From Myxococcales bacterium (GTDB taxonomy: Bacteria; Myxococcota_A; Polyangia; Nannocystales; Nannocystaceae): a DNA stretch of 64,000 bases. The notes under the pieces are model-generated. The model worked only from the letters and a program-made list of their open reading frames with translations. It did no database searches and was not told where the DNA came from. The position numbers and the translations under genes are program-made. The stretch lies in NCBI GenBank assembly GCA_020633315.1, contig JACKDV010000001.1, positions 372,001 to 436,000 of the forward strand, in the 5' to 3' direction. The stretch's first letter is position 1, and every line of letters begins with the position of its first letter. Shown here piece by piece: positions 56,547 to 64,000 of this stretch.

Positions 56547-59500
56547 TCAGGCGTCGGCCTCGGGCGTCGTGTCGGGCCCGCCGAGCCCTCCATCCACCAG
56601 GATCCGCCGCGCATCGGGCTGGTCGAGGTAGCCGCGGCGGAGATCCTCGTCGCGCAGATCGTCGAGGCGGCGCTGGAGCATGGCGGCGGCCTCGCGCAGC
56701 AGGGACGGCCCCTCGGGGTCGCCGCGAGCCACCAGCAGCCGGCCCAGGTGATGGATCGAGCGCACCCCGTCGATGGGATCGGCCCCCGCCCGCACCAGCA
56801 TCACCGCCTCGCGCTCGTGCTCGATCGCCTCCTCGGGGTGGTCCTCGTCCTGGGCGATGCGGGCGAGCACGGCCAGCGCACGGCGCCGGGCCGTCCGCAG
56901 GCCGTGGCTGCGCGCCGACTCCAGCACCTGCTCGGCGATGGTGCTCGCGGTGGGACGGTCGCTGTCGCGCCCCTGGTCGAGCAGCACCGCGGCCAGCCGG
57001 ATCCGGGCTCGCAGCTCGGTGCGCACGTCCTCGCGACGGCGCGCCATCTCGGCCGCGTCCTCGAGCAGCGAGCGGGCCGCCTCGAGATCGCCCAGCGAGG
57101 CCACCACCTCGCCCAGCGCCACCACCACGTCGCCCCACTCGCCGGGGTGGCCCACCGCCTCGTGCAGCTCGAGCGCCTTGCGGAGGTATCGCTCGGCGCG
57201 GGCGTGCAGCCCCACCGCCGCGTAGATGAGCCCCAGGTTGGCCAGCTTGCGGCCGGTGGTGAAGCGATCGCCCAGCTCGCGATCGATGGCCAGCGACGCC
57301 TTGAAGTAGTCGTGGGCCTCCTGATAGTGGGTGCTGCGCCCCGCCACCTCGCCCAGCGCGTTGAGCAGGTTGGCCTCGAGCCGCACGTTGTCGATGCGCC
57401 GGGCCAGCGACAGCGCCTCCTCGTAGGCCTCGCGCGCCTCCTCGTAGCGGCCGATGCCGCTGGCCACCTGGCCCACCGCGCGCAGCAGGCGGGCTCGCTG
57501 CCGCAGCCCGCGGGTGTCCTGCCCGCAGTGCTCCAGGCCCTCGCGGGCCGCCTGCTCGGCGTCGGAGAAGCGGCCCTGCTGGAAGGCCAGCTCGCTGCGC
57601 AGCTCGGCCACCACCGCGCGGAAGGGCGCCGGCTGGGCCACCGCGCTCACCCGCTCGTCCACCCGGGGCAGCAGACGCTCGGCCGGCTGGGTGCGCCCCA
57701 CCTCGAGGTAGAAGCGCAGCAGCCGGACCGAGGCGATCGCCAGCAGCTTGGGATCGCCCTCGCGCTCGGCGTGGGCCAGCAGCTCGCGGATGTCGGCCAC
57801 CTGCGCCCGTCGCTGGCCCCATGCCCGCAGGATCCGCTCGCGTCGCAGCAGCACGTCGAAGCGCCGCGGATCCGCCTGCGGCAGCGCCCGCAGGGCGAGC
57901 GAGAAGTAGTAGTAGGCCTCCACGTTGCCGGCGACCTCGGAGGCCCCCTCGGCGGCCTGCAGCGCGGGCTCGATCGCCTCGGCGCTGCGGCCCGCGGCCA
58001 TCAGGTGCTCGGCGATCGGCCCCGCGTCGCGCTCGGGGGAGTAGTCCTCGCGGGCGCGTCGCAGCTCGGCCGCCCGCCCGTGCAGGCGCTCGGCCTGGGC
58101 GTGGGCCAGCGAGGACTTGCAGGTCTCGTGCAGGCTCACCGTGGCGAAGCGGTGGCTCTCGGCCCCGGGCCGCGCGCCCTCGATCCGCTCCACGAAGCCG
58201 CGATCCACCAGGTGGGCCAGGGCATCATCCACCTCGCGATCGAGCAGCCGCGGCAGCTCGTCCGCCCGGAAGTGGCGCCCCAGCACCGCGGCGCCCTGCA
58301 GCACCTCGCGATCGGAGGGCGCGAGCTCCTCGATGCGCTCGCCCAGCGCCGCCTCGATCGAGCGCGGCAGCTCCACCGTGGCCGCCCGCTGGCGCACCAC
58401 GAGCTGCCGCCCCTGGGCGTTCCACGCCACCACCCCGCGCTCCACCAGCGAGGCCAGGGTCTGCTCGATGAACAGCGGGTTGCCGCCGGTGCGGGCCAGG
58501 ATGGCGTCCACCAGCGGGGCCGCGGCCTCGGGATCCTCGAAGCGCCGCTCGATGAGGTCCCGGCGCGCCCGCGGGTCGAGCTCCTCGAGGTGGATCTCGG
58601 TCACCGCCGGATCGCTGCGCACCAGCTCCACCCGGCGGTTGCCCGCCCGACCGGTGGCCAGGCCCAGCACCGGGAACGGGGGCTCGGCGTGGATCCACTC
58701 GCGCAGCAGGTCGAGGCTCTGCTCGTCGTGGAACTGCAGGTTCTCCACGATGATGAGCACCGGGCGGCGCTGGGCCAGGCCGATCACCAGGCGCCTCACC
58801 AGCCGCCACAGCCGATCGCGGCGGGTGCGGGGCGACAGCCCCGGCGGCTCGGCGTCGGCCAGCCCCAGCGAGGTGGCCAGGGTCTGCCCCAGCAGCTCGG
58901 CCTCCTTGATCCCCAGCCGGGACAGCCGCTCCACGATCGCGGCCGAGGGGGTGTGGTGCTCCACCTCGAGGAAGCGCGCGAGCAGGTCGAGGAACACCCC
59001 CATGGGCGCGTTGCGACGCGACCAGCTCCCGGTGGCCCGCAGCACCCAGGCCGCGGTGCGGGGCAGCGAGGCCACGAAGCGCTCCACCAGCGCCCGCTTG
59101 CCCAGGCCCGGCTCGCCGGTGATCAGCACCGAGCGCGAGCGTCGAGAGCGGATCGCGTCCGAGAAGGCATCGCGCAGGGTCTTGAGCTCGAGCTCGCGCC
59201 CCACCAGCGCGCGACCACCCGGCGGGCCCAGGGGGCGGCGCTCGGCCTTCGCGGCCGGTCCCAGCAGGGGGGTGAGCGGCAGCAGCTCGGGGTCGGCGGT
59301 GCCCGAGCCCGAGCCCTCCTCCGCGTCGGGTCCCGACAGCGGCGGCTCGCCGAAGCGCCACGCCTCCGACAGCGTGTCCACCAGGTTGGCCGAGACCATC
59401 ACCGGCCCCTCCAGCGATCGCCCCGCCGCGGCCGCGAGCTGCTTGGCCACCGGGCCGCGCAGCCGCACCCGCACCGAGCCCTTGTCGTCGCGCTCCACCA

Positions 59501-60833
59501 CCGCGGGAGCGCTGGCCACCAAGAAGCCCAGCCGCAGCCCGGGCGCGGCATCCACCGCGTCGTCGCGCAGCGCCAGCGCGGCCCGCAGGGCTCGCTCCGC
59601 ATCGCCGCCCGTGCGCAGCAGCGCGCCGAAGGCCAGCACCAGCGCCGAGGGCTCGGCCCGCAGCACCAGCCCCTCGCGCTTGAACGCCACGTCGTGGGCC
59701 AGGGCCAGGAACGCGCGCGGCTCGGCCGGCGGCTCCTTGGCCGGCGCCTCGATGGCCACCCACACGATCACCACCCGCTGCGTCTCCCGGCTCGCCCGCA
59801 CCGGGTACTGGGTGTGCTGGGTGTCGGGATCCCGGCTGCCCCGCTCGGGGATCGCCAGCCGCGGTCCCACCCCGGTGGGCGGATCCGGCCGGAAGTAGTG
59901 CCCCACGAAGCTCGCCAGCACCTCGTCGTCCACCACCGGATCGGAGCGGTGCAGGAACTCGGCGAGGTCGGCCTGCAGCGCTCGCGCGCTCTCGTAGCGA
60001 TCCGGCAGCTCGCGGGCGAGGGCCTTGGCCACGATCGCCGACAGCGGGGCGGGTACCTCGGGCGCCACCTCGGTCAGCGGGGGCACCGGCGTGGTGCGGA
60101 CCTGCTGCAGCGCCTTGAGGCGGTTGCGCTCGCGGAACATCAGCGTGCCCGTGAGCACCTCGTACAGGCAGATGCCCAGCGAGTACACGTCGGAGCGCTG
60201 GTCCAGCGGGCGCCCCCGGGCCTGCTCCGGGGACATGTACGCGATCTTGCCCTTGATGGTCTCCTCGGTGCTCAGCGCCGCCGCCTCGATCTGCTCGGCC
60301 GTGCGCGCGCGGGTGCGGGCGATGCCGAAGTCGAGGATCTTCACCTGCCCCTCGTAGCTGACCATCACGTTGTGCGGGCTGACGTCGCGGTGGACGATGC
60401 CCAGCGGGCGGCCGTAGTCGTCGGCCTTGCGGTGGGCGTAGGCCAGGCCCGCCGCCACCTGGTGGCCCAGGTAGGCCGCGATCACCGGCGGCACGCGGTG
60501 GCCGGCGTCCCGCACCGCATGCATCAGGCGCATCAGGTCGACGCCCTCCACCGCCTCCATCGCCAGGTAGAAGTCCCCGCGCACCTGGCCGAAGTCGAAG
60601 ACCTGCACGATGTTGGCGTGGTTGAGCGACAGGGCGATCTTCGCCTCCTCCACGAACATCCGGGTGAACTCGTACTGATCCGCGAACTCCTTGCGGATCT
60701 TCTTGATCACCACCTTCTTCTCGAGGCCCTCGGCCACCCGCACCGACGCCTGGTACACCTCGGCCATGCCCCCTTCGCCGATGAGGTGGGTGAGCCAGTA
60801 GCGGCCGAAGCTATGGGGCAGGGGCAGGGACAT
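56547..60833 (-). CDS. Ser/Thr kinase with cyclase-like, AAA and TPR domains
   Basis: This 1428-residue multidomain protein starts with a full kinase: glycine loop GEGGMAEV (19-26), Lys44, HRDVSPHN (HRD 148-150) and DFG 168-170. Residues about 355-510 resemble a degenerate class III cyclase domain (ERALRAALALRDDAV, GLRLGFLVAS, GPVAKQLAAAAGRSLEGPV) without the metal Asp or transition-state residues, so it is probably a sensor rather than an enzyme. An AAA/STAND-type ATPase follows with Walker A GEPGLGKR (573-580) and Walker B VLIIVEN. The C-terminal half is TPR-like. No transmembrane segment is evident. It fits a STAND signalling hub. Confidence 0.88.
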   Translation of the reverse strand: MSLPLPHSFGRYWLTHLIGEGGMAEVYQASVRVAEGLEKKVVIKKIRKEFADQYEFTRMFVEEAKIALSLNHANIVQVFDFGQVRGDFYLAMEAVEGVDLMRLMHAVRDAGHRVPPVIAAYLGHQVAAGLAYAHRKADDYGRPLGIVHRDVSPHNVMVSYEGQVKILDFGIARTRARTAEQIEAAALSTEETIKGKIAYMSPEQARGRPLDQRSDVYSLGICLYEVLTGTLMFRERNRLKALQQVRTTPVPPLTEVAPEVPAPLSAIVAKALARELPDRYESARALQADLAEFLHRSDPVVDDEVLASFVGHYFRPDPPTGVGPRLAIPERGSRDPDTQHTQYPVRASRETQRVVIVWVAIEAPAKEPPAEPRAFLALAHDVAFKREGLVLRAEPSALVLAFGALLRTGGDAERALRAALALRDDAVDAAPGLRLGFLVASAPAVVERDDKGSVRVRLRGPVAKQLAAAAGRSLEGPVMVSANLVDTLSEAWRFGEPPLSGPDAEEGSGSGTADPELLPLTPLLGPAAKAERRPLGPPGGRALVGRELELKTLRDAFSDAIRSRRSRSVLITGEPGLGKRALVERFVASLPRTAAWVLRATGSWSRRNAPMGVFLDLLARFLEVEHHTPSAAIVERLSRLGIKEAELLGQTLATSLGLADAEPPGLSPRTRRDRLWRLVRRLVIGLAQRRPVLIIVENLQFHDEQSLDLLREWIHAEPPFPVLGLATGRAGNRRVELVRSDPAVTEIHLEELDPRARRDLIERRFEDPEAAAPLVDAILARTGGNPLFIEQTLASLVERGVVAWNAQGRQLVVRQRAATVELPRSIEAALGERIEELAPSDREVLQGAAVLGRHFRADELPRLLDREVDDALAHLVDRGFVERIEGARPGAESHRFATVSLHETCKSSLAHAQAERLHGRAAELRRAREDYSPERDAGPIAEHLMAAGRSAEAIEPALQAAEGASEVAGNVEAYYYFSLALRALPQADPRRFDVLLRRERILRAWGQRRAQVADIRELLAHAEREGDPKLLAIASVRLLRFYLEVGRTQPAERLLPRVDERVSAVAQPAPFRAVVAELRSELAFQQGRFSDAEQAAREGLEHCGQDTRGLRQRARLLRAVGQVASGIGRYEEAREAYEEALSLARRIDNVRLEANLLNALGEVAGRSTHYQEAHDYFKASLAIDRELGDRFTTGRKLANLGLIYAAVGLHARAERYLRKALELHEAVGHPGEWGDVVVALGEVVASLGDLEAARSLLEDAAEMARRREDVRTELRARIRLAAVLLDQGRDSDRPTASTIAEQVLESARSHGLRTARRRALAVLARIAQDEDHPEEAIEHEREAVMLVRAGADPIDGVRSIHHLGRLLVARGDPEGPSLLREAAAMLQRRLDDLRDEDLRRGYLDQPDARRILVDGGLGGPDTTPEADA

Positions 60834-60849
60834 CGGGCTGGCCGCTGCG

Positions 60850-61494
60850 CTACAGCGCCTCGATCACGAGGTTGTCGAAGTGGGTCTGCGCCTCCCACCC
60901 GCTGAACGCGAAGTGGTCGTGGCCGGGGCCGCGCAGCGGGGCCTCGTCCTCGTAGGTGAGCACCTCCTGCCCGTCCACCTCCCAGCGGATCTCGTTGCCG
61001 CTGCGGGTGATCGAGAAGTGATAGCGGACGTCGGGCTCCACCTTGGGCTCGCTGCTGGTCTCGCGCTGGCGGCCGTGCTCGTTGCGGCGCACGATCGCGT
61101 TGAGGCTGTTGTTCCAGCCGCCGAAGATCACCACGTAGCCGGTGGCCACGTAGTTGACCGAGGTGGCCGCGCTGCGGCCGTCGCCGGCGAGCTCCACCTT
61201 CACGTCGCCCTCCTCGGTGGTGGCCCAGGCGTCGAACTCCACCCGCAGGTCGTCGGGCAGGGCGCGCTCGAGCCACACCGGGTGGTTGTGCAGATCCTCG
61301 AGCTTGAGCAGGCCGTGCTCCAGCGTCGCGCCGGGGCCGGTCTGGATCCACTCGGGGCCCAGCTCGCTGCGTTCGAAGTCGTCGCGGAACAGCACCACGC
61401 CGTCCTCGGCCCGGGTGCTGTAGGTGCGGGGCAGCTCCTCGCAGCCGGCGAGGCCGGGCAGCAGCAGCAACAGCGAGGGCAGGGGACGGCTCAC
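60850..61494 (-). CDS. Lipoprotein with concanavalin-like domain
   Basis: The 214-residue protein has a lipoprotein signal (LPSLLLLLPGLAGC). Its globular part looks like a concanavalin A/LamG or DUF1080-like beta sandwich: FRDDFERSELGPEWIQTG, LKLEDLHNHPVWLERAL, VEFDAWATTEEGDVKVEL, IRWEVDGQEVL and THFDNLVIEAL. Such folds bind or cut carbohydrates, but no catalytic pair is clear. The GTG start overlaps the stop of the upstream kinase gene (GTGA), so it is translated as part of that operon. It is the last gene of the FHA-kinase-lipoprotein unit. Confidence 0.8.
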   Translation of the reverse strand: MSRPLPSLLLLLPGLAGCEELPRTYSTRAEDGVVLFRDDFERSELGPEWIQTGPGATLEHGLLKLEDLHNHPVWLERALPDDLRVEFDAWATTEEGDVKVELAGDGRSAATSVNYVATGYVVIFGGWNNSLNAIVRRNEHGRQRETSSEPKVEPDVRYHFSITRSGNEIRWEVDGQEVLTYEDEAPLRGPGHDHFAFSGWEAQTHFDNLVIEAL

Positions 61495-62864
61495 CACGTT
61501 CGGGCCTCCGGGTCGGGGGACAAGAGGTTGCGCAGCCGCTGCGGCCAGGGCTCGGGCAGGCCCTCGGGGGTCAGCGAGGCGGCGTCGAGCTCGGTGTCGA
61601 GGCGATCGAGGGCCTCGGGCAGCGGGCGCGGAGCATAGGCCAGCTCGAGCAGCACCACCCCCGCCGAGAAGCGATCGGAGGCCGGCGTGGCCCGGGCGCC
61701 CCCGCGGCGCAGCTCCGGGGCCAGGTAGCGCAGGGTGCCCGCGTTGGTGGCGGTGCGGTGCGGGTCGTGCCCCACCGCCAGGCCGAAGTCGGCCAGGGCC
61801 ACCGGAGCCCCGCGCCGACGGCCCCGCACCAGGATGTTGGCCGGCTTCACGTCGCGGTGCACGGCCCCCGCCGCATGCACGGCGGCCAGCGCCGCGCGCA
61901 GCTGCTCGCCGATGCGTGGCACGTCGGCCGGCCCCACCAGGCCGCGGCGCAGGGCCAGGCGCAGGTTGCCCCCGCGGCACAGCTCCAGCGCGATGAAGCG
62001 GTGGCGCGGCTGCACGTCGAGCAGCGCCACCACGAACGGGCTGCGCACCCGGGCCAGGGTGAGGGCCTCCGCGAAGAAGCGCGACTGCAGCACCCGCTCG
62101 GGCAGATCGCCGCGGCGGGCATCGGGCTGCAGCAAGCGCTTGATCGCCACCTTGCGCCCCACGTGGCGATCGTAGGCCTCGTACACCACCGCGTGCCGGC
62201 CTCGGCCCAGCGGGCGGCCCAGCTCGTAGCGCTCCGATCCGAAGGCGTGGCGCAGCTCGAGCTCGTCGAGGCCGTCGAGCAGGGCCAGGCCGCGGCTGCG
62301 GTGCTCGGCCGCGATCCCCCGCGCCTCCAGGGCCCGCACCGCGCTGCTCCAGCCCCGCAGGGCCCGGGCATGGTCCACGTCCACCGAGAGCACCGCCTCG
62401 AAGTGGCGCAGGGCCGCGCCCGGATCGCCGCCCTCGAGCAGCGCCTCGCCCAGCAGCAGGTTGCCCGCCACGAACGGCCCGTCGAGCCGGCGGTCGGAGG
62501 CCTGCACGTCGCTCCGGGCCAGTACCGCCCGCGCGATGCGGACGCCCAGCGCGGGATCGATCGCATCGAGCAGCTCACGGGCCAGCGCCAGCGACAGCTC
62601 GGGATCGGGGCGCTGCCGCAGCGCCCCGGCCAGCACCACCAGGGCGCCGCGCAGGTAGCCGTCGTGGCTCAGCGCCCGCAGCATGGGCAGGGCGGTGACC
62701 GGGCTGGGCGCGCGGACCAGCTCGTCCGCGAAGCGGCGCAGCGCGGGCAGCTCGTCGGGGCGCGTGGCCCCGTCGGAGAAGCTCGCGATCACCTCGTCGA
62801 GCGCGCCGTGCAGCGGCACGTCCTCGGGATCGCCCGCCAGCTCCAGGGCCCACTGCGCGGTCAT
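61491..62864 (-). CDS. Ser/Thr protein kinase with N-terminal helical domain
   Basis: The 457-residue protein has an N-terminal helical region (about residues 1-200) that looks like repeat scaffold, then a Hanks kinase: LGRGRHAVVYEA glycine loop, VAIKRLL Lys, HRDVKPANILV, ADFGLA and LAPELRRGG. The kinase ends close to the C-terminus (NLLSPDPEARTW), so there is no downstream sensor domain. The start overlaps the FHA gene stop (ATGA) and the end overlaps the lipoprotein start (GTGA), so the three are a tight operon. No membrane helix is evident. The FHA partner next to it probably recognises its phosphorylated products. Confidence 0.88.
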   Translation of the reverse strand: MTAQWALELAGDPEDVPLHGALDEVIASFSDGATRPDELPALRRFADELVRAPSPVTALPMLRALSHDGYLRGALVVLAGALRQRPDPELSLALARELLDAIDPALGVRIARAVLARSDVQASDRRLDGPFVAGNLLLGEALLEGGDPGAALRHFEAVLSVDVDHARALRGWSSAVRALEARGIAAEHRSRGLALLDGLDELELRHAFGSERYELGRPLGRGRHAVVYEAYDRHVGRKVAIKRLLQPDARRGDLPERVLQSRFFAEALTLARVRSPFVVALLDVQPRHRFIALELCRGGNLRLALRRGLVGPADVPRIGEQLRAALAAVHAAGAVHRDVKPANILVRGRRRGAPVALADFGLAVGHDPHRTATNAGTLRYLAPELRRGGARATPASDRFSAGVVLLELAYAPRPLPEALDRLDTELDAASLTPEGLPEPWPQRLRNLLSPDPEARTW

Positions 62865-64000
62865 GACAGGACCTCGAGGGTCAGGGGCGCGCCCAGCAGG
62901 CGCAGTCGGTCGCCCACCAGCAGCTCCACCACCGAGCCGGGCGGCAGCGGGTGGCGGCCCAGCTCCGCTGCCACGCCCGAGGCCAGGTCGAGCACCACCC
63001 AGCCGCGGTCGAACAGGATCCGCGCGGGCACGTGGATGCCCGGCGCCAGCACCAGCGGCCCGCCCTGCGGCACGAACAGGTGCCACGCCTCGCGGGTGCT
63101 CGCCCGCAACAGCGCCCCGATGGGCTCGTCGCCGTGCCCCCGCAGCGGCACCACCTCCACCGTCGCGCTCATGCCCAGGCCCAGCTCGCCGCGCTCGGTC
63201 AGCGGCATCGCCTCGCCGGGCTCGAGCGGCTCGCCGTCCCAGAAGCTGCCCACCCGCGAGCCCAGGTCCAGGGCCATCAGCCGCGGCCCCGAAGGATCCG
63301 AGGCATCGATCGACAGCTCCACGTGGTGACGCGACAGCCGGGCGCCGGGCAGCGTGAGCTCGGCGTCGGGCGAGCGACCGATCACGAAGCGCGAGCGCCC
63401 GCTCACGGAGGTGAGCCGCCCGTCGTTCCACGCCAGCTCCAGGCGATCGGGACGAGGCCGCGCGCCGTCCAGCTCGCTCAGGCGGCGCGCCAGCCCCGGT
63501 CGACCCGCCCGACCCAGGCGCTCGCGGCTGGCCACGTGCTCGCTGAGCAGCACGTGCGCCTGGCGGCGGCTGCCCTCCACGAGCGCCCGGTCCACCTCCG
63601 CCTCCAGCCGCGAGGCCTCCGCCTCCGCCTGCTCGCGGCGCTCGAGCACCTCGAGCACCAGCTCGAGCTTGATGATCTCCCCCGCCTTCTCGAACGCCCG
63701 CGCCGCGCGGTCGAGCAGCCCGAGCGACTCGTACAGCTCGCCCGCCGCTCCGCCCTGGTCGGCCTCCTCCAGCCCGCGCGCGGCCTCGAGCTCCAGGGCG
63801 CGGCGCCGCGACGGGTCGGGCTCGTGCTCGGCCTGCAGCAGCAGCGCATCGGCCAGCGCCTGGTGCAGCGCCCGCCCCTCGGGCGTGTCCCCCGGGTTGC
63901 GAGCGCAGCCCTCGCGCAGCACGTCGAGGCGCTCGCCCGGGTCGGCCACCGTGCGCGCGTGCTCCATCCGCAGCACTGCCGCCTGGGCGTGCTCGCCCGA
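62861..64000 (-). CDS. FHA-domain protein, 5' end beyond window
   Basis: The frame runs off the right edge without a start, so at least the N-terminus is missing; 379 residues are seen before the stop. The N-terminal part is helical with TPR-like repeats (ALHQALADALLLQAE and AAGELYESLGLLDRAARAFEKAGE). The C-terminal part has an FHA core: FVIGRSPDAELTL, ARLSRHHVELSI and LGSRVGSFWDG, then beta-rich sequence. FHA domains bind phosphothreonine peptides. Its stop overlaps the kinase start (ATGA), which supports a kinase-reader pair. Confidence 0.85.
   Translation of the reverse strand, partial: SGEHAQAAVLRMEHARTVADPGERLDVLREGCARNPGDTPEGRALHQALADALLLQAEHEPDPSRRRALELEAARGLEEADQGGAAGELYESLGLLDRAARAFEKAGEIIKLELVLEVLERREQAEAEASRLEAEVDRALVEGSRRQAHVLLSEHVASRERLGRAGRPGLARRLSELDGARPRPDRLELAWNDGRLTSVSGRSRFVIGRSPDAELTLPGARLSRHHVELSIDASDPSGPRLMALDLGSRVGSFWDGEPLEPGEAMPLTERGELGLGMSATVEVVPLRGHGDEPIGALLRASTREAWHLFVPQGGPLVLAPGIHVPARILFDRGWVVLDLASGVAAELGRHPLPPGSVVELLVGDRLRLLGAPLTLEVLS

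Noticed and set aside
56748..60905. 1385-codon plus-strand open frame opposite the giant kinase
   Set aside because: Antisense shadow of a gene with full kinase and AAA motifs on the minus strand.

Overview
The window is a chromosomal segment, very GC-rich by eye, that reads like a myxobacterium of the Nannocystineae (Nannocystis/Plesiocystis/Enhygromyxa type). The evidence is Ser/Thr kinases with the myxobacterial HRDVSPHN catalytic loop, many FHA domains, a sigma-54 activator, a PilZ protein, a GltJ-like zinc-ribbon/GYF protein with an AgmX/PglI-type tail, and a family of cysteine-rich lipoproteins typical of that group. This placement rests on gene content, not on a marker gene. No rRNA, CRISPR array, insertion sequence or prophage was seen; there is one tRNA, tRNA-Cys(GCA). 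Nearly every stretch over 300 bases is coding. || Layout. 1-5.4 kb: 3' part of a secreted TPR protein, an FmdB zinc-ribbon gene overlapping folD, a PilZ protein, and parAB. 5.5-12.6 kb: a small unknown gene, an FHA-GAF-AAA-Fis sigma-54 activator, lon and dnaK. 12.7-17.3 kb: a MepA-like murein endopeptidase, a membrane Ser/Thr kinase, a highly structured 610-bp intergenic region, a MerR-like regulator and a small sigma-region-4 protein. 17.6-24.5 kb: purH, purD, a DUF1015 gene, a HisZ-like gene and purA; the last three overlap start-to-stop. 24.7-29.3 kb: the GltJ-like protein, threonine aldolase, a small secreted protein and a coiled-coil membrane protein. 29.5-34.4 kb: tRNA-Cys, a TPR lipoprotein, a FadL-like outer-membrane protein and a small FHA protein. 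34.4-44.1 kb: recG (apparently frameshifted near its start), a BFD-type ferredoxin, aspartate kinase, a HhH protein and a giant NAD-glutamate dehydrogenase. 44.1-52.1 kb: an AstE/AspA-family deacylase divergent from a universal stress protein, purN, a Cys-rich lipoprotein, a lysine-2,3-aminomutase-like radical SAM enzyme, a metallo-beta-lactamase-fold hydrolase and hslVU. 52.3-55.8 kb: three tandem Cys-rich lipoprotein paralogues in an AT-richer island. 55.9-64 kb, all on the minus strand: a lipoprotein, a 1428-residue kinase/AAA/TPR protein, and an overlapping FHA-kinase-lipoprotein operon that runs off the window. || How genes work together: folD supplies the folate one-carbon unit used by PurH and PurN; with PurD and PurA this covers much of purine synthesis. 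Lon, DnaK and HslUV form a protein-quality-control set. Kinases, FHA proteins and the sigma-54 activator give a dense phospho-signalling layer. || The strongest cross-cutting signal is regulatory. At least a dozen genes carry a TANNNT -10 box ending 5-10 bases before the start codon, which predicts leaderless or nearly leaderless mRNAs. Other points of interest are a nested-hairpin leader upstream of the MerR-like gene, repeated TAGTTTT elements before a lipoprotein gene, and a short ENSxL motif shared by two membrane proteins.
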